Source: Paenibacillus sp. MAHUQ-63 (GTDB lineage: Bacteria; Bacillota; Bacilli; Paenibacillales; NBRC-103111). From it: a DNA stretch of 64,000 nt. Position numbers and translations under genes: made by a program. The notes below the pieces were generated by a model. The model saw nothing but the letters and a program-made list of their open reading frames with translations. It was not told the origin of the DNA and ran no database searches. Location: assembly GCF_028765165.1 (NCBI RefSeq), contig NZ_JARADB010000012.1, positions 1-64,000 of the forward strand. Reading direction: 5' to 3'. Positions 1-7,580 of this stretch are shown in pieces; position 1 is the first letter of the stretch; each line of letters begins with the position of its first letter.

Positions 1-7
1 TTGACTG

Positions 8-124
8 TTTGGTGATGATGGCGGAGGGGACCCACGCGTTCCCATCTCGAACACGACCGTTAAGCCCTCCAGCGTCGATGGTACTTGAACCGCAGGGTTC
101 TGGGAGAGTAGAACGTTGCCAAGC
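8..124 (+). rRNA. rrf: 5S ribosomal RNA
   Basis: Complete 5S rRNA of about 117 nt. It has the Bacillota 5' end TTTGGTG, the loop-A/helix-III block CCCGTTCCCATCTCGAACACG in near-canonical form (here ACGCGTTCCCATCTCGAACACG), the GATGGTA motif, the GGGAGAGTAG block, and a 3' GCCAAGC that pairs with the 5' end. It is probably the last gene of an rRNA operon whose 16S and 23S genes lie left of the window. No tRNA follows before the terminator. Confidence 0.95.
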
Positions 125-131
125 AGACTAT

Positions 132-167
132 AAACCTTACAAGGAGAAATCTAAGTAAGGTTTTTTT
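132..167 (+). terminator. Rho-independent terminator of the rRNA operon
   Basis: AAACCTTAC pairs with GTAAGGTTT and is followed by a run of seven T. It sits 7 nt after the 5S 3' end. Confidence 0.9.
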
Positions 168-275
168 ACGTTATTTGAATGACCAGTCATACACATTAAT
201 TGGCTGGTTATAATCACCCTTAGCAACAGAAAATAGATGTGCTTTAAAAATTACGCTTAAGGGTGGGCTAATCAC

Positions 276-407
276 ATGTCAAATCAACACAAGCGTCAAT
301 CCAGCAAAAAAAGCAATAATCAAAACAACAGCAGCAGTAGCAGCAATAGCAAAAAGACAAGCAGCAATAATGGCATTGATGATGCAAATATTAATTCTGG
401 CGGCTAA
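276..407 (+). CDS. 43-aa Ser/Asn/Lys-rich hypothetical protein
   Basis: A short frame opens with ATG, preceded by an AAGGGTGGG Shine-Dalgarno at 6-7 nt spacing, and closes with TAA. It is followed directly by a strong hairpin, so it looks like a complete single-gene transcription unit. The product is low-complexity: a Lys/Gln-rich N-terminus, then runs of Ser and Asn (SSSSSNS, KKTSSNNG), then an acidic Gly-ended tail. There is no signal peptide or membrane segment. Such small hydrophilic proteins are common in spore formers (small acid-soluble or coat-associated proteins), but nothing ties it to a named family. I do not assign a function. Confidence 0.55.
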   Translation: MSNQHKRQSSKKSNNQNNSSSSSNSKKTSSNNGIDDANINSGG

Positions 408-417
408 TAGGCAAATA

Positions 418-447
418 GAAAGCCCGGGGGTGATTCCTCGGGCTTTC
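418..447 (+). terminator. Hairpin after the 43-aa gene
   Basis: GAAAGCCCG and CGGGCTTTC form a GC-rich stem of about 10 bp. The T-run is weak (TCCT), so termination may be partial or aided by the opposing hairpin at 475. Confidence 0.65.
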
Positions 448-470
448 TCCTATGACACGCCGTTAAATAT

Positions 471-497
471 AAAAGCCCTCCACTTTAAAGGAGGGCA
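471..497 (-). terminator. Terminator of the Gln-rich protein gene
   Basis: GCCCTCC (475-481) pairs with GGAGGGC (490-496). Read on the minus strand the stem is followed by TTTTA, 12 nt after the stop codon of the gene at 508-840. Confidence 0.75.
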
Positions 498-507
498 TAT
501 ATGAGAT

Positions 508-840
508 TTAATTTCTATAGCTATAATTTGGATAAGTGTCGATTCTTTGTTGTTGATTCGCGATAACGCTATTTTGCAAATTTTGTTCAAGCGATCTGCA
601 CATTTGAGAAATTTGCTCCATTTTTTGAATTGCCGTTTGGTGTCCTTGCAGAGCCGATTGAATGATTTGAGCTGCTTGGCGTTCTTTTTGAGCAAGTTGC
701 TCTAAAACGAAGGCATTTTGTTGCTCTTGTTGCAGCATTTGTTGATACAGCTGAGAAGCTTGCTGCGTTTGATTCATAAGTTGACTCAGCATTTGTTCGC
801 ATTGATTAATTTGGCTAGCAATGTTTTGGTTCTGATACAT
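508..840 (-). CDS. Gln-rich coiled-coil hypothetical protein
   Basis: 110 aa with a very good AAGGAGG site upstream of the ATG. The chain is hydrophilic, unusually rich in Gln (roughly a quarter of residues), and has heptad-like hydrophobic spacing over nearly its full length. It is therefore probably a long helical coiled coil. There is one Cys near each end of the helical part and a Tyr/Asn-rich tail (YPNYSYRN). It has no signal peptide. It is a monocistronic unit with its own terminator, convergent with the 43-aa gene. Spore formers carry many small Gln-rich proteins of unknown role, and I do not recognise this one. Confidence 0.7.
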   Translation of the reverse strand: MYQNQNIASQINQCEQMLSQLMNQTQQASQLYQQMLQQEQQNAFVLEQLAQKERQAAQIIQSALQGHQTAIQKMEQISQMCRSLEQNLQNSVIANQQQRIDTYPNYSYRN

Positions 841-1088
841 AGGGGATGAACCTCCTTGTTTTTGAAATACATAACTATAATCTTCAATATTCTTTAATTT
901 ATTCAGGTATTTACCAATACAATTTCCAACAGCTGTACTTGGAAGATAACAAAGGGAGGCGACGAGTTTGTTGAAAAAGTATCTTTGAAATTTGACTAGT
1001 TCAGCAATCTCCGCATAAGAAATCTATTTCGAATGGAACTTAATGTTAGTTCGATACACGGCTTCCCAAAAAGGAGCGTTACTTTTCA

Positions 1089-1782
1089 AGTAAGCCGACT
1101 ACAACCGGATGGGACCCGATCGGATCGCAAGAGCCTACGGAGAATTGATGAATCGATTGGGGTGCCATTATCGCTGATTTGATGGGGGTACAGAAGCCAC
1201 AAGGACTGATTGGCCTTCACACCAATATGCCTGGTGCCGTTCCAGTCGTAATTGATAAGGCGCTTCAGTCAGGCAGCGGCTGTCCGTCAGGTCTCTCAGG
1301 GGATGAGAGGCACGCGTGCGAGCAGCTGAAGTTCTTCAACATGCAGCTTGCCTATTCCCAGATGATGGGTTCACGCCCTCAGACGTTGACCCGACTACCA
1401 GATTCGCCAGTCGGCTTGGCGGCCTTCATGCTTGACCATGATGCAAGAGCCTGGAACTCATGACGGAAAGCCCGGGGGTCTCTCCCGAGACGATATCCTT
1501 GATAATATTACGCTCTACTGGCTGACGAACACGTCGATCTCATCTGCGCGTCTCTATTGGGAGAATAAACATCCCTTTTTCAGTGTCAAAGGGGTCACGC
1601 TGCCGGTCGCCGTAAGCGCCTTTCCTGACGAGCTATATCAAGCGCCGAAGAGCTGGGCGGAGAAGGCGTATCCGAACCTTATTTACTACAATTAACCAGT
1701 AAAAGGCGGCCACTTCGCGGCATGGGAACAGCCCAAGCTCTTCGGGGATGAACTGCGCAGGGCTTTTCAACCTATGAGGTGA
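1089..1782 (+). pseudogene. Decayed epoxide hydrolase (alpha/beta-hydrolase) gene
   Basis: Pieces of one epoxide-hydrolase-like protein are spread over several frames. SKPTTTGWDPI at 1089 changes frame into RIARAYGELMNRLG. A stretch follows where the nucleophile region (GGDWG in the family) is missing. Then comes ADLMGVQKPQGLIGLHTNMPGAVP up to LDHDARAWNS (1463), a frameshift, and GGLSRDDILDNITLYWLTNTSISSARLYWENK to YYN. An in-frame TAA at 1693 follows, and the reading continues as PVKGGHFAAWEQPKLFGDELRRAFQPMR to TGA at 1782. The catalytic-His segment GGHFAAWE is still readable. The N-terminal third, including the oxyanion HGWPGS motif, is absent. At least three frame lesions, one stop and deletions leave no functional product. 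Confidence 0.85.
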
Positions 1783-1800
1783 TATACGTTCATTTATGAA

Positions 1801-1827
1801 GCGCCGCGATATTCGCGGCGTTTATTC
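1801..1827 (+). terminator. Terminator after the epoxide hydrolase remnant
   Basis: CGCCGCGA and TCGCGGCG form a perfect 8-bp stem followed by TTTATT. It is still intact although its gene is broken. Confidence 0.75.
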
Positions 1828-1910
1828 TATACCTAGATGATTTTGCAACATTACCTATCTTTTAAACGTTTGTATATTGTAAGTACTCAATCATATAGGA
1901 GAGAAATCAT

Positions 1911-2591
1911 ATGATGAAAAGGTATAGTAAACAAGCAGTGGCATATCCAATGTTAATTGCGAGTATGCTCATGTTCACAGCGTGTACATCTACTGAACAA
2001 CCAGCAGCGAGCGAAGCTGCTCCAATAGCCAGCACCACACCTAGTGCAGCAGTTGAACCTTCAACTGCACCTAGTGCAGCTCCAACTGCTTCAACGAAGC
2101 CGGCATCAACGCCGAGCGGTAACATCCATGTAAACCCGGTTAACTCAGAAACAACGTCCGTTACTAAGCAAATTAAAGAGATGTTGGAATTGGCAAAGTT
2201 AGGTAAAGTGGCTGGCATTGAGTTTGCTGCAGAAACAAGCTTCACGGATGATGTGGAGAAGGCATGGGGGAAAGTTGATCATAAAGATGTGGTAGGAAGT
2301 ACGATTTATGCGACATATACCAAGAAAAATGCAGTTATTGGCTTCAATAAGGGCGAACAAATCGTTGATATTCGCTCCAGCGCACCCAAGCTGCAAACAC
2401 TAACATTGAATCAAATTGAACAAGCTTTAGGAAAACCAGCGGATACGAAGGTCAACGGGGATGATATGATTTATATTTATCAAGCAACCGATGCATTTCA
2501 GCTGAAATTTATTATTCCCAAATCAAGCGGCAAAGTAGATCACATTTCTGTTTTTGATACCAAGCATTCCGTCAACAACATGGTTGGATAA
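1911..2591 (+). CDS. YjgB-like (DUF4309) lipoprotein
   Basis: 226 aa. Residues 1-25 form a lipoprotein signal peptide with lipobox ending at Cys25 (FTAC), so the protein is probably anchored on the outer face of the membrane. Residues 26-75 are a disordered Ala/Pro/Ser/Thr linker. The C-terminal 150 residues match the YjgB/DUF4309 style: an initial helix (VTKQIKEMLELAKLGKVAG), a beta-rich core with a DVEKAWGKVD segment, and a late LNQIEQALGKPADTK segment. The start has an AGGAGAG site, and ATG 1914 is an alternative start. It is monocistronic with its own terminator. The function of the family is unknown; in Bacillus the relative is a secreted or envelope protein. Confidence 0.75.
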   Translation: MMKRYSKQAVAYPMLIASMLMFTACTSTEQPAASEAAPIASTTPSAAVEPSTAPSAAPTASTKPASTPSGNIHVNPVNSETTSVTKQIKEMLELAKLGKVAGIEFAAETSFTDDVEKAWGKVDHKDVVGSTIYATYTKKNAVIGFNKGEQIVDIRSSAPKLQTLTLNQIEQALGKPADTKVNGDDMIYIYQATDAFQLKFIIPKSSGKVDHISVFDTKHSVNNMVG

Positions 2592-2609
2592 ATAAAAGAA
2601 AGAGCCTGA

Positions 2610-2645
2610 GGCCGTCTCTCTCTAGTGAGGGGAGACGGCCTTTTT
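2610..2645 (+). terminator. Terminator of the YjgB-like gene
   Basis: GGCCGTCTC (2610-2618) pairs with GAGACGGCC (2632-2640), followed by five T. Confidence 0.9.
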
Positions 2646-2786
2646 GGCTTTGACAGATTGCGTTCTATATCGATATGGAAAGTTTCGCTTCTTGGAGAAG
2701 GATTTCATCCTTATAATAAGAAGAAGTGGAAGTCATTGGCTTTAGGTTGCGCATATAATCATCTGATAACGAGGTGGGATACCGAA

Positions 2787-3202
2787 ATGACGGAACGATT
2801 ACCGAAAGTCGTGAGTATCGCTATTCACAGGTTAGGCGAATCGCTGCGAACGCGAATACCGGATACCGTAGAAGCAATCTATGTGTATGGCTCTACTGCA
2901 CTCAATGCTTATATCGAAGGCTCGAGCGATATCGACTTTCTCGTCTTTGTGAATCGAACGTTAACCCCGTCTGACATTCAATTGATTCGCGACGCTCACG
3001 CGGATATCGAACCGGGGAGTACGGCCTTGCGCTGCTGCCGGAACGTTGGCATGGTCTCATCCGCGAAGCGATCGCAATCAAGCGTTTAGCGGAGGCAAGA
3101 GAATATGATTCGCAATTGAAGCGGCTGCAGGATTTGGTTGAGCTGCTGCGCCTAATCCATGTGGAGAGTAACAGGTTTCTGCACAATGAAACTGACATTT
3201 AA
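2787..3202 (+). pseudogene. Internally deleted nucleotidyltransferase (aminoglycoside adenylyltransferase-like)
   Basis: ATG at 2787 follows GAGGTGG. The first about 75 codons encode a nucleotidyltransferase N-terminus with the YGSTALNAYIEGSSDIDFLVFV block, i.e. the GS-x10-D-x-D active site. After DAHADIE the frame shifts, and the C-terminal helical part continues in another frame (YGLALLPERWHGLIREAIAIK to LHNETDI) up to TAA at 3202. Intact members of this ANT/DUF4111 group are about 250-270 aa; only about 135 codons remain here. An internal stretch of roughly 100 codons is therefore missing and the product is not expected to fold. It lies 20 nt before the next gene. Confidence 0.8.
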
Positions 3203-3222
3203 GCTTAGCAGAGGAGATAGCC

Positions 3223-5559
3223 ATGAAATTTCTACAAGGTAACATCTCGGCCAGGTTCAAGGTGATTTATGGTGTATTTTTCCTAGTCATCATCTCATCA
3301 ACGGTGTGGCTGTCCTATTTAAGCTCGAAGGGAGGAATGGAGGATCAGCTGCGGCGCACGAATACAGCGCTGCTCCATTTGAGCCAGCAGAAGATTGAAA
3401 TGATGCTGCGTGAAATCGATACGAGTACGATTAATTTCATACAAGAACCGGATGTCGAGCTTTTCTTGAATGGACGTTACGCGAGTGATGAGCTGCGCCT
3501 CAATTATTTCCGCATTCTGAATACCCGATTTAAGACGCTGATGTTTGCCAACAGCAACATTTCTTCGTTCTATTTGTATTCTCTGGCGAACAAGAGCTTG
3601 TTGACGGATGTGACGTATTCGGACGAGTCCAGCTTCTACGATATGGCATGGCATGATGCTTATGTAAGCATGAAGGGCTACGGTGAATGGCTCGACACCA
3701 GGAAGGTAACCGAGGTCAGCTCCGGGCTGCAAATTGAGAAAAATATGATTACTTTGATCCGTACATATCCGCTGATCAGTCTGCCGCAGTTCCGTAAAGG
3801 CGCCATTATTGTCAATGTTGCGGAAAGCACGCTTTCCAATTTGATTCAAGATGTGGATCAGCAAAGGGCAGGGCAAACCTTGGTCATTAATGACAAAGGG
3901 ACGATTATTTCCTCACAAAACAAGGAGCACCTCTTCCATTCGTTAAGCATGATACCCGGCGCCCCGAAATTGAGTGAATTTAAAGATAGCGGTTATCTAA
4001 CTACGCATGCGCAAAGTGGAAGCTATACTACTTTTTATTTGACTTCCAATTATAATGGCTGGAAATACATCAGTATCGTCCCTGACCCCGTCATGAATCG
4101 TCCGCTTCAGCTCGTCCGCAACTTACTTCTGGCCGTGACTGCGGGGATGTTCCTGCTGGCGATTGTCATTGTATTTGCGGTAAGCAATTACACGTTCCGG
4201 CCACTTGAGCTGTTCTTTCGGTCGGTAGCAGGTAAGAAATCGGTTCGTTCCGGCGATCTGACGTACATGGAGCAGTTTTTCAAACAGATGATATCTGATA
4301 ATGAATCGCTGCAAAAGCAAATGACGGATAGCTTGCCTGCCCTGAAGTGGCGTCTGATTATGAGCCTGCTGATGGGGGATAGAACGAATTACGATCGGAT
4401 GCGGCCTTATTTCCATACGCTCGGTATTGACTTATACCACAATCAATTCATCGTGATGGTGATTGAGTTGGATCCCGTCCAAGAGACCCACACGCCGCGA
4501 GATATCTATTTGTTTACCTATGCCATAAGCAATGTAGCGGATGAATTCATCGCCGGGGTCTGTAAGGGCACATCCGTGGAGTTAACCGACGGGCGCGTTA
4601 CTGTCATTATGAGCTTTGAAACGGAGGATTCGCAAGGCAATCTCATTCAAGCTCTGCAAGTTGCTGATTTGGTGAAGAATTATGTAGCCCTTCATTTCAA
4701 ACAAACCGTTACTATCGGTGTAGGCAGCTTGCATTCGCATCTGGAAGGCATCCAGTCCTCCTATGAAGAAGCGTTGAACGCACTCAGATACAAGCTGATC
4801 ATGGGCGATAACACAATTGTCTCCATCGACGATATCGCAGGCAGTAATTATAATGAGAAGTTTTACCGGATTACCTCGCTAATTGATTCTGTGGTCAACC
4901 TGATTCGGGATACGGATAAAATAAAGCTTCGTTCTCAGCTGGATAAAGTTTTCGGCGAAGTCGTGACTAATAATGTTCCGCCGGAGTTGATTAAGCAGAT
5001 GTGCATTCAGATGATCATGAAGTCCATCAAGGTCATTTCGGATAAGGGGCTTGAGATCAAAGAATTCCTGGATCCTAAGGAAAATATATATGACCGGATT
5101 GAGTGCTGCGTCAAAGTGGCGGAACTGAAGAGCTATATGTCCGACTTCCTGCATCAGCTCATTGTGCGCACCGAAGAGAAACGGCTCGCCAAAGGGCATC
5201 ACGATACCATTCAACAGGTACTGGCGTACGTAGAAGAGCATTATATGGATAGCGACCTCTCACTCAACCTCTTGGCTGCGCAATTTGAGTTAAGCGTTCC
5301 TTATTTGAGCAAGCTCTTCAAGGAAACGACAGAAACGAATTTCATGGATTGTCTGATTCAGATCCGCATGGAGAAATCCAAGGAGCTGCTGCTCCATTCG
5401 AAACAGAAAATCAACCTCATCGCGGAGAGCGTAGGCTACAACAACGTCCAGAGTTTCATTCGCATTTTCAAGAAATATACAGGCCAAACGCCAGGCGAAT
5501 TCAGGGAAAATCTTAAAAAAGGCGAAGAGGATAAAAATGGCGAATACGAAACCGGTTAA
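3223..5559 (+). CDS. Membrane-bound AraC-family transcriptional regulator
   Basis: 778 aa. A transmembrane helix at about residues 13-33, an extracytoplasmic cache-like sensor up to about 300, and a second helix at about 301-323 put the sensor outside and the rest in the cytoplasm. The C-terminus (about 664-768) is a double helix-turn-helix AraC domain, with the second-helix signature around SLNLLAAQFELSVPYLSKLFKE and the end motif YTGQTPGEFR. This is the one-component sensor layout often placed before sugar ABC operons in Paenibacillus. The following permease genes (96 nt gap) are its likely targets. The start is supported by an AGGAGA site. The ligand is probably the sugar imported by genes 5655-9134, inferred from context. 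Confidence 0.88.
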   Translation: MKFLQGNISARFKVIYGVFFLVIISSTVWLSYLSSKGGMEDQLRRTNTALLHLSQQKIEMMLREIDTSTINFIQEPDVELFLNGRYASDELRLNYFRILNTRFKTLMFANSNISSFYLYSLANKSLLTDVTYSDESSFYDMAWHDAYVSMKGYGEWLDTRKVTEVSSGLQIEKNMITLIRTYPLISLPQFRKGAIIVNVAESTLSNLIQDVDQQRAGQTLVINDKGTIISSQNKEHLFHSLSMIPGAPKLSEFKDSGYLTTHAQSGSYTTFYLTSNYNGWKYISIVPDPVMNRPLQLVRNLLLAVTAGMFLLAIVIVFAVSNYTFRPLELFFRSVAGKKSVRSGDLTYMEQFFKQMISDNESLQKQMTDSLPALKWRLIMSLLMGDRTNYDRMRPYFHTLGIDLYHNQFIVMVIELDPVQETHTPRDIYLFTYAISNVADEFIAGVCKGTSVELTDGRVTVIMSFETEDSQGNLIQALQVADLVKNYVALHFKQTVTIGVGSLHSHLEGIQSSYEEALNALRYKLIMGDNTIVSIDDIAGSNYNEKFYRITSLIDSVVNLIRDTDKIKLRSQLDKVFGEVVTNNVPPELIKQMCIQMIMKSIKVISDKGLEIKEFLDPKENIYDRIECCVKVAELKSYMSDFLHQLIVRTEEKRLAKGHHDTIQQVLAYVEEHYMDSDLSLNLLAAQFELSVPYLSKLFKETTETNFMDCLIQIRMEKSKELLLHSKQKINLIAESVGYNNVQSFIRIFKKYTGQTPGEFRENLKKGEEDKNGEYETG

Positions 5560-5602
5560 AAAAGGTGCGTTCTATAAAAAGTGAATATTTCCCTATGCAA
5601 AC

Positions 5603-5616
5603 CGAAAGCGCTACCA
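5603..5616 (+). promoter_or_regulatory. Possible cre (CcpA) site
   Basis: CGAAAGCGCTACCA fits the catabolite-response consensus TGWAANCGNTNWCA with two mismatches. It lies between the regulator gene and the first permease gene. It could mediate carbon-catabolite repression, but such matches also occur by chance. Confidence 0.35.
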
Positions 5617-5654
5617 TGAAAGGGCAAGTTATTGACCAGAGAGGAGGTAGAAAC

Positions 5655-6632
5655 ATGAAATCACAAACCGTCGGTGCCACCAGCACACAAGCGAATGCCG
5701 GAAAGAAGGAACAAACATCCAAGCTGAAACTTGCCTGGAAATATGTAAAACGGGATAAATATTTGTACCTGCTGCTGCTGCCTATCTTTACTTACTATTT
5801 CATCTTTAAGTACACACCGATGTTTGGAGAGATCATTGCCTTCAAGAATTACCGTTTCGCCGACGGCATATGGGGGAGTCAATGGGTTGGACTGAAGCAT
5901 TTCAACAGACTGTTCACGAGTCCGGATTTCTTCAATGTATTGAAGAACACGCTTCTACTGAATGTGTACAGTATCGTGTTCGCTTTCCCAGTACCCATTG
6001 TGCTGGCCATTATTTTAAATGAAGTACGCTTGGAATGGTATAAGCGAACGATTCAGAATCTGCTCTACGTTCCGCATTTCATCTCCTGGGTGGTGCTTGG
6101 AGGGATTGTTATCGCACTTTTGTCTCCATCCACGGGAATTGTCAACATTGCTTTAATGAAGCTGTTTGGCATTGAGCCGATTTATTTCATGGCAAGCACC
6201 TTCTGGTGGCCGATTGCGTTCATCCTGTCGGGGATCTGGCAGAATGCCGGTTGGGGAACGATTCTATATCTGGCCGCCATGGCAGGAATTGATCCTCAGC
6301 TGTATGAAGCAGCTAAGATTGACGGCGCGAGCAAGCTGCGGCGCATCTGGCACGTTACGCTGCCGGGGATCCGCTCCACGATTGCTATTCTGCTGATCCT
6401 GCGCGTAGGTCAGATGATGGATGTCGGATTCGAACATATATTCGTCTTGCAAAATAAAGCGGTCTCCGAGGTTGCGAACGTAATCAGCACCTATGTCTAT
6501 CATGTCGGTCTGGAAGGTTCGCAGTACAGTTATACGACAGCGCTCGGTTTGTTTCAATCCGTCATTGGCTTGATCCTGGTCGTGAGTGTGAATCGATTAA
6601 TTAAAGCCTTGGGCGAGAACGGGCTATGGTGA
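5655..6632 (+). CDS. Carbohydrate ABC transporter permease, LplB type
   Basis: 325 aa from ATG 5655, chosen because GAGAGGAGG stands 5 nt upstream; an in-frame extension upstream lacks a ribosome site. The chain has a cytoplasmic basic N-terminus, then six membrane segments. The first carries the family-typical YLLLLPIFTYYFIFKYTPMFG. The EAA loop (LYEAAKIDGASKLRRIWHVTLPG) before the fifth helix contacts the ATPase. It forms the membrane channel with the next permease. It is the first of the transporter genes behind the AraC regulator. The ATPase gene is absent, as is usual for this family, so a shared MsmX-like ATPase is expected. Confidence 0.9.
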   Translation: MKSQTVGATSTQANAGKKEQTSKLKLAWKYVKRDKYLYLLLLPIFTYYFIFKYTPMFGEIIAFKNYRFADGIWGSQWVGLKHFNRLFTSPDFFNVLKNTLLLNVYSIVFAFPVPIVLAIILNEVRLEWYKRTIQNLLYVPHFISWVVLGGIVIALLSPSTGIVNIALMKLFGIEPIYFMASTFWWPIAFILSGIWQNAGWGTILYLAAMAGIDPQLYEAAKIDGASKLRRIWHVTLPGIRSTIAILLILRVGQMMDVGFEHIFVLQNKAVSEVANVISTYVYHVGLEGSQYSYTTALGLFQSVIGLILVVSVNRLIKALGENGLW

Positions 6633-6645
6633 GGAGGGGAATGCG

Positions 6646-7542
6646 GTGTCAAACAGTCGGAGCTCGGCAGGTAAGCTGGTTTATGGCGTAGTCTATGTGC
6701 TGCTGGCGGCACTTGCCATGATCACTTTGTTCCCTTTCATCCATGTGCTAGCTACCTCTATAAGCAGTTCTCGTGCCATTATGTCAGGTGAAGTCTTCTT
6801 ATGGCCGAAGGAGATCACGTTCACCTCTTTTACGAATTTGATTGAGGACGGCCAGCTGTTTAAAGCAATGAAGAATACCCTCATCATTACGGTAGTTGGC
6901 ACTTCCATCAACCTTGTAGCGACAATCATGGCGGCCTATCCGTTAAGCCGGAAGCGGCTCAAGGGCAGGAACATACTTCTGATGATCATCACTTTCACCA
7001 TGTTATTCGGCGGTGGGCTCATCCCTAACTATATCCTCATCAAATCATTAGGCATCATGAACACCTACTGGGCTCTATGGCTGCCCGGTCTGCTCAGCAC
7101 CTACAACTTCTTCGTTATGAAATCGTTCTTCGAAGGCCTGCCTTCGGAACTGGAGGAATCCGCGGCGATCGACGGAGCTAATGATCTGTTTATTATTTGG
7201 AAAATTATTCTCCCGCTCTCGATGCCGATTATTGCGGCGCTAACCCTATTTTATTCGGTAACCTGGTGGAACTCGTATATGAACGTTCTCATGTATATTA
7301 CGAATTCGGGTAAGCTGTCTCTGATGGTCAAGCTGCTGCAGATGATCGATACCACAAGCCAGAATCTGCTTAATACGAATGCAACCAGCGGGAGCGAAGG
7401 GGCCTCCATGCAAACCATGGTAACGCCGGAGGGATTGAGGGCCGCTGCGATCATTATCTCGGTGCTGCCGATTCTATGTGTATATCCGTTCTTGCAGAAA
7501 TATTTTGTGAAAGGTGTCTTAATTGGTTCGATTAAAGGCTAA
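6646..7542 (+). CDS. Carbohydrate ABC transporter permease, YtcP/AraQ type
   Basis: 298 aa. It starts at GTG 6646 with GAGGAGGGG upstream and is 13 nt from the previous stop. Six membrane helices are visible. The typical GGGLIPNYILIKSLGIMNTYWALWLPG block lies mid-chain, followed by the EAA loop (LEESAAIDGANDLFIIWKIILPL). The end motif VYPFLQKYFVKGVLIGSIKG is characteristic of the second permease of LplA/B/YtcP-type importers. It pairs with the product of 5655-6632. Confidence 0.9.
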   Translation: MSNSRSSAGKLVYGVVYVLLAALAMITLFPFIHVLATSISSSRAIMSGEVFLWPKEITFTSFTNLIEDGQLFKAMKNTLIITVVGTSINLVATIMAAYPLSRKRLKGRNILLMIITFTMLFGGGLIPNYILIKSLGIMNTYWALWLPGLLSTYNFFVMKSFFEGLPSELEESAAIDGANDLFIIWKIILPLSMPIIAALTLFYSVTWWNSYMNVLMYITNSGKLSLMVKLLQMIDTTSQNLLNTNATSGSEGASMQTMVTPEGLRAAAIIISVLPILCVYPFLQKYFVKGVLIGSIKG

Positions 7543-7580
7543 TCAGAAAGTCCATTCTTCTTGCTGGAGGCGAAGTTTCG

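Noticed and set aside
2625-2786. N-terminal extension of the nucleotidyltransferase frame
   Set aside because: The frame is open from 2625 but begins inside the previous terminator hairpin. The ribosome site and homology start at ATG 2787.
5565-5654. Earlier start for the first LplB-type permease
   Set aside because: In-frame codons lack a ribosome site and contain a cre-like site; ATG 5655 has GAGAGGAGG.
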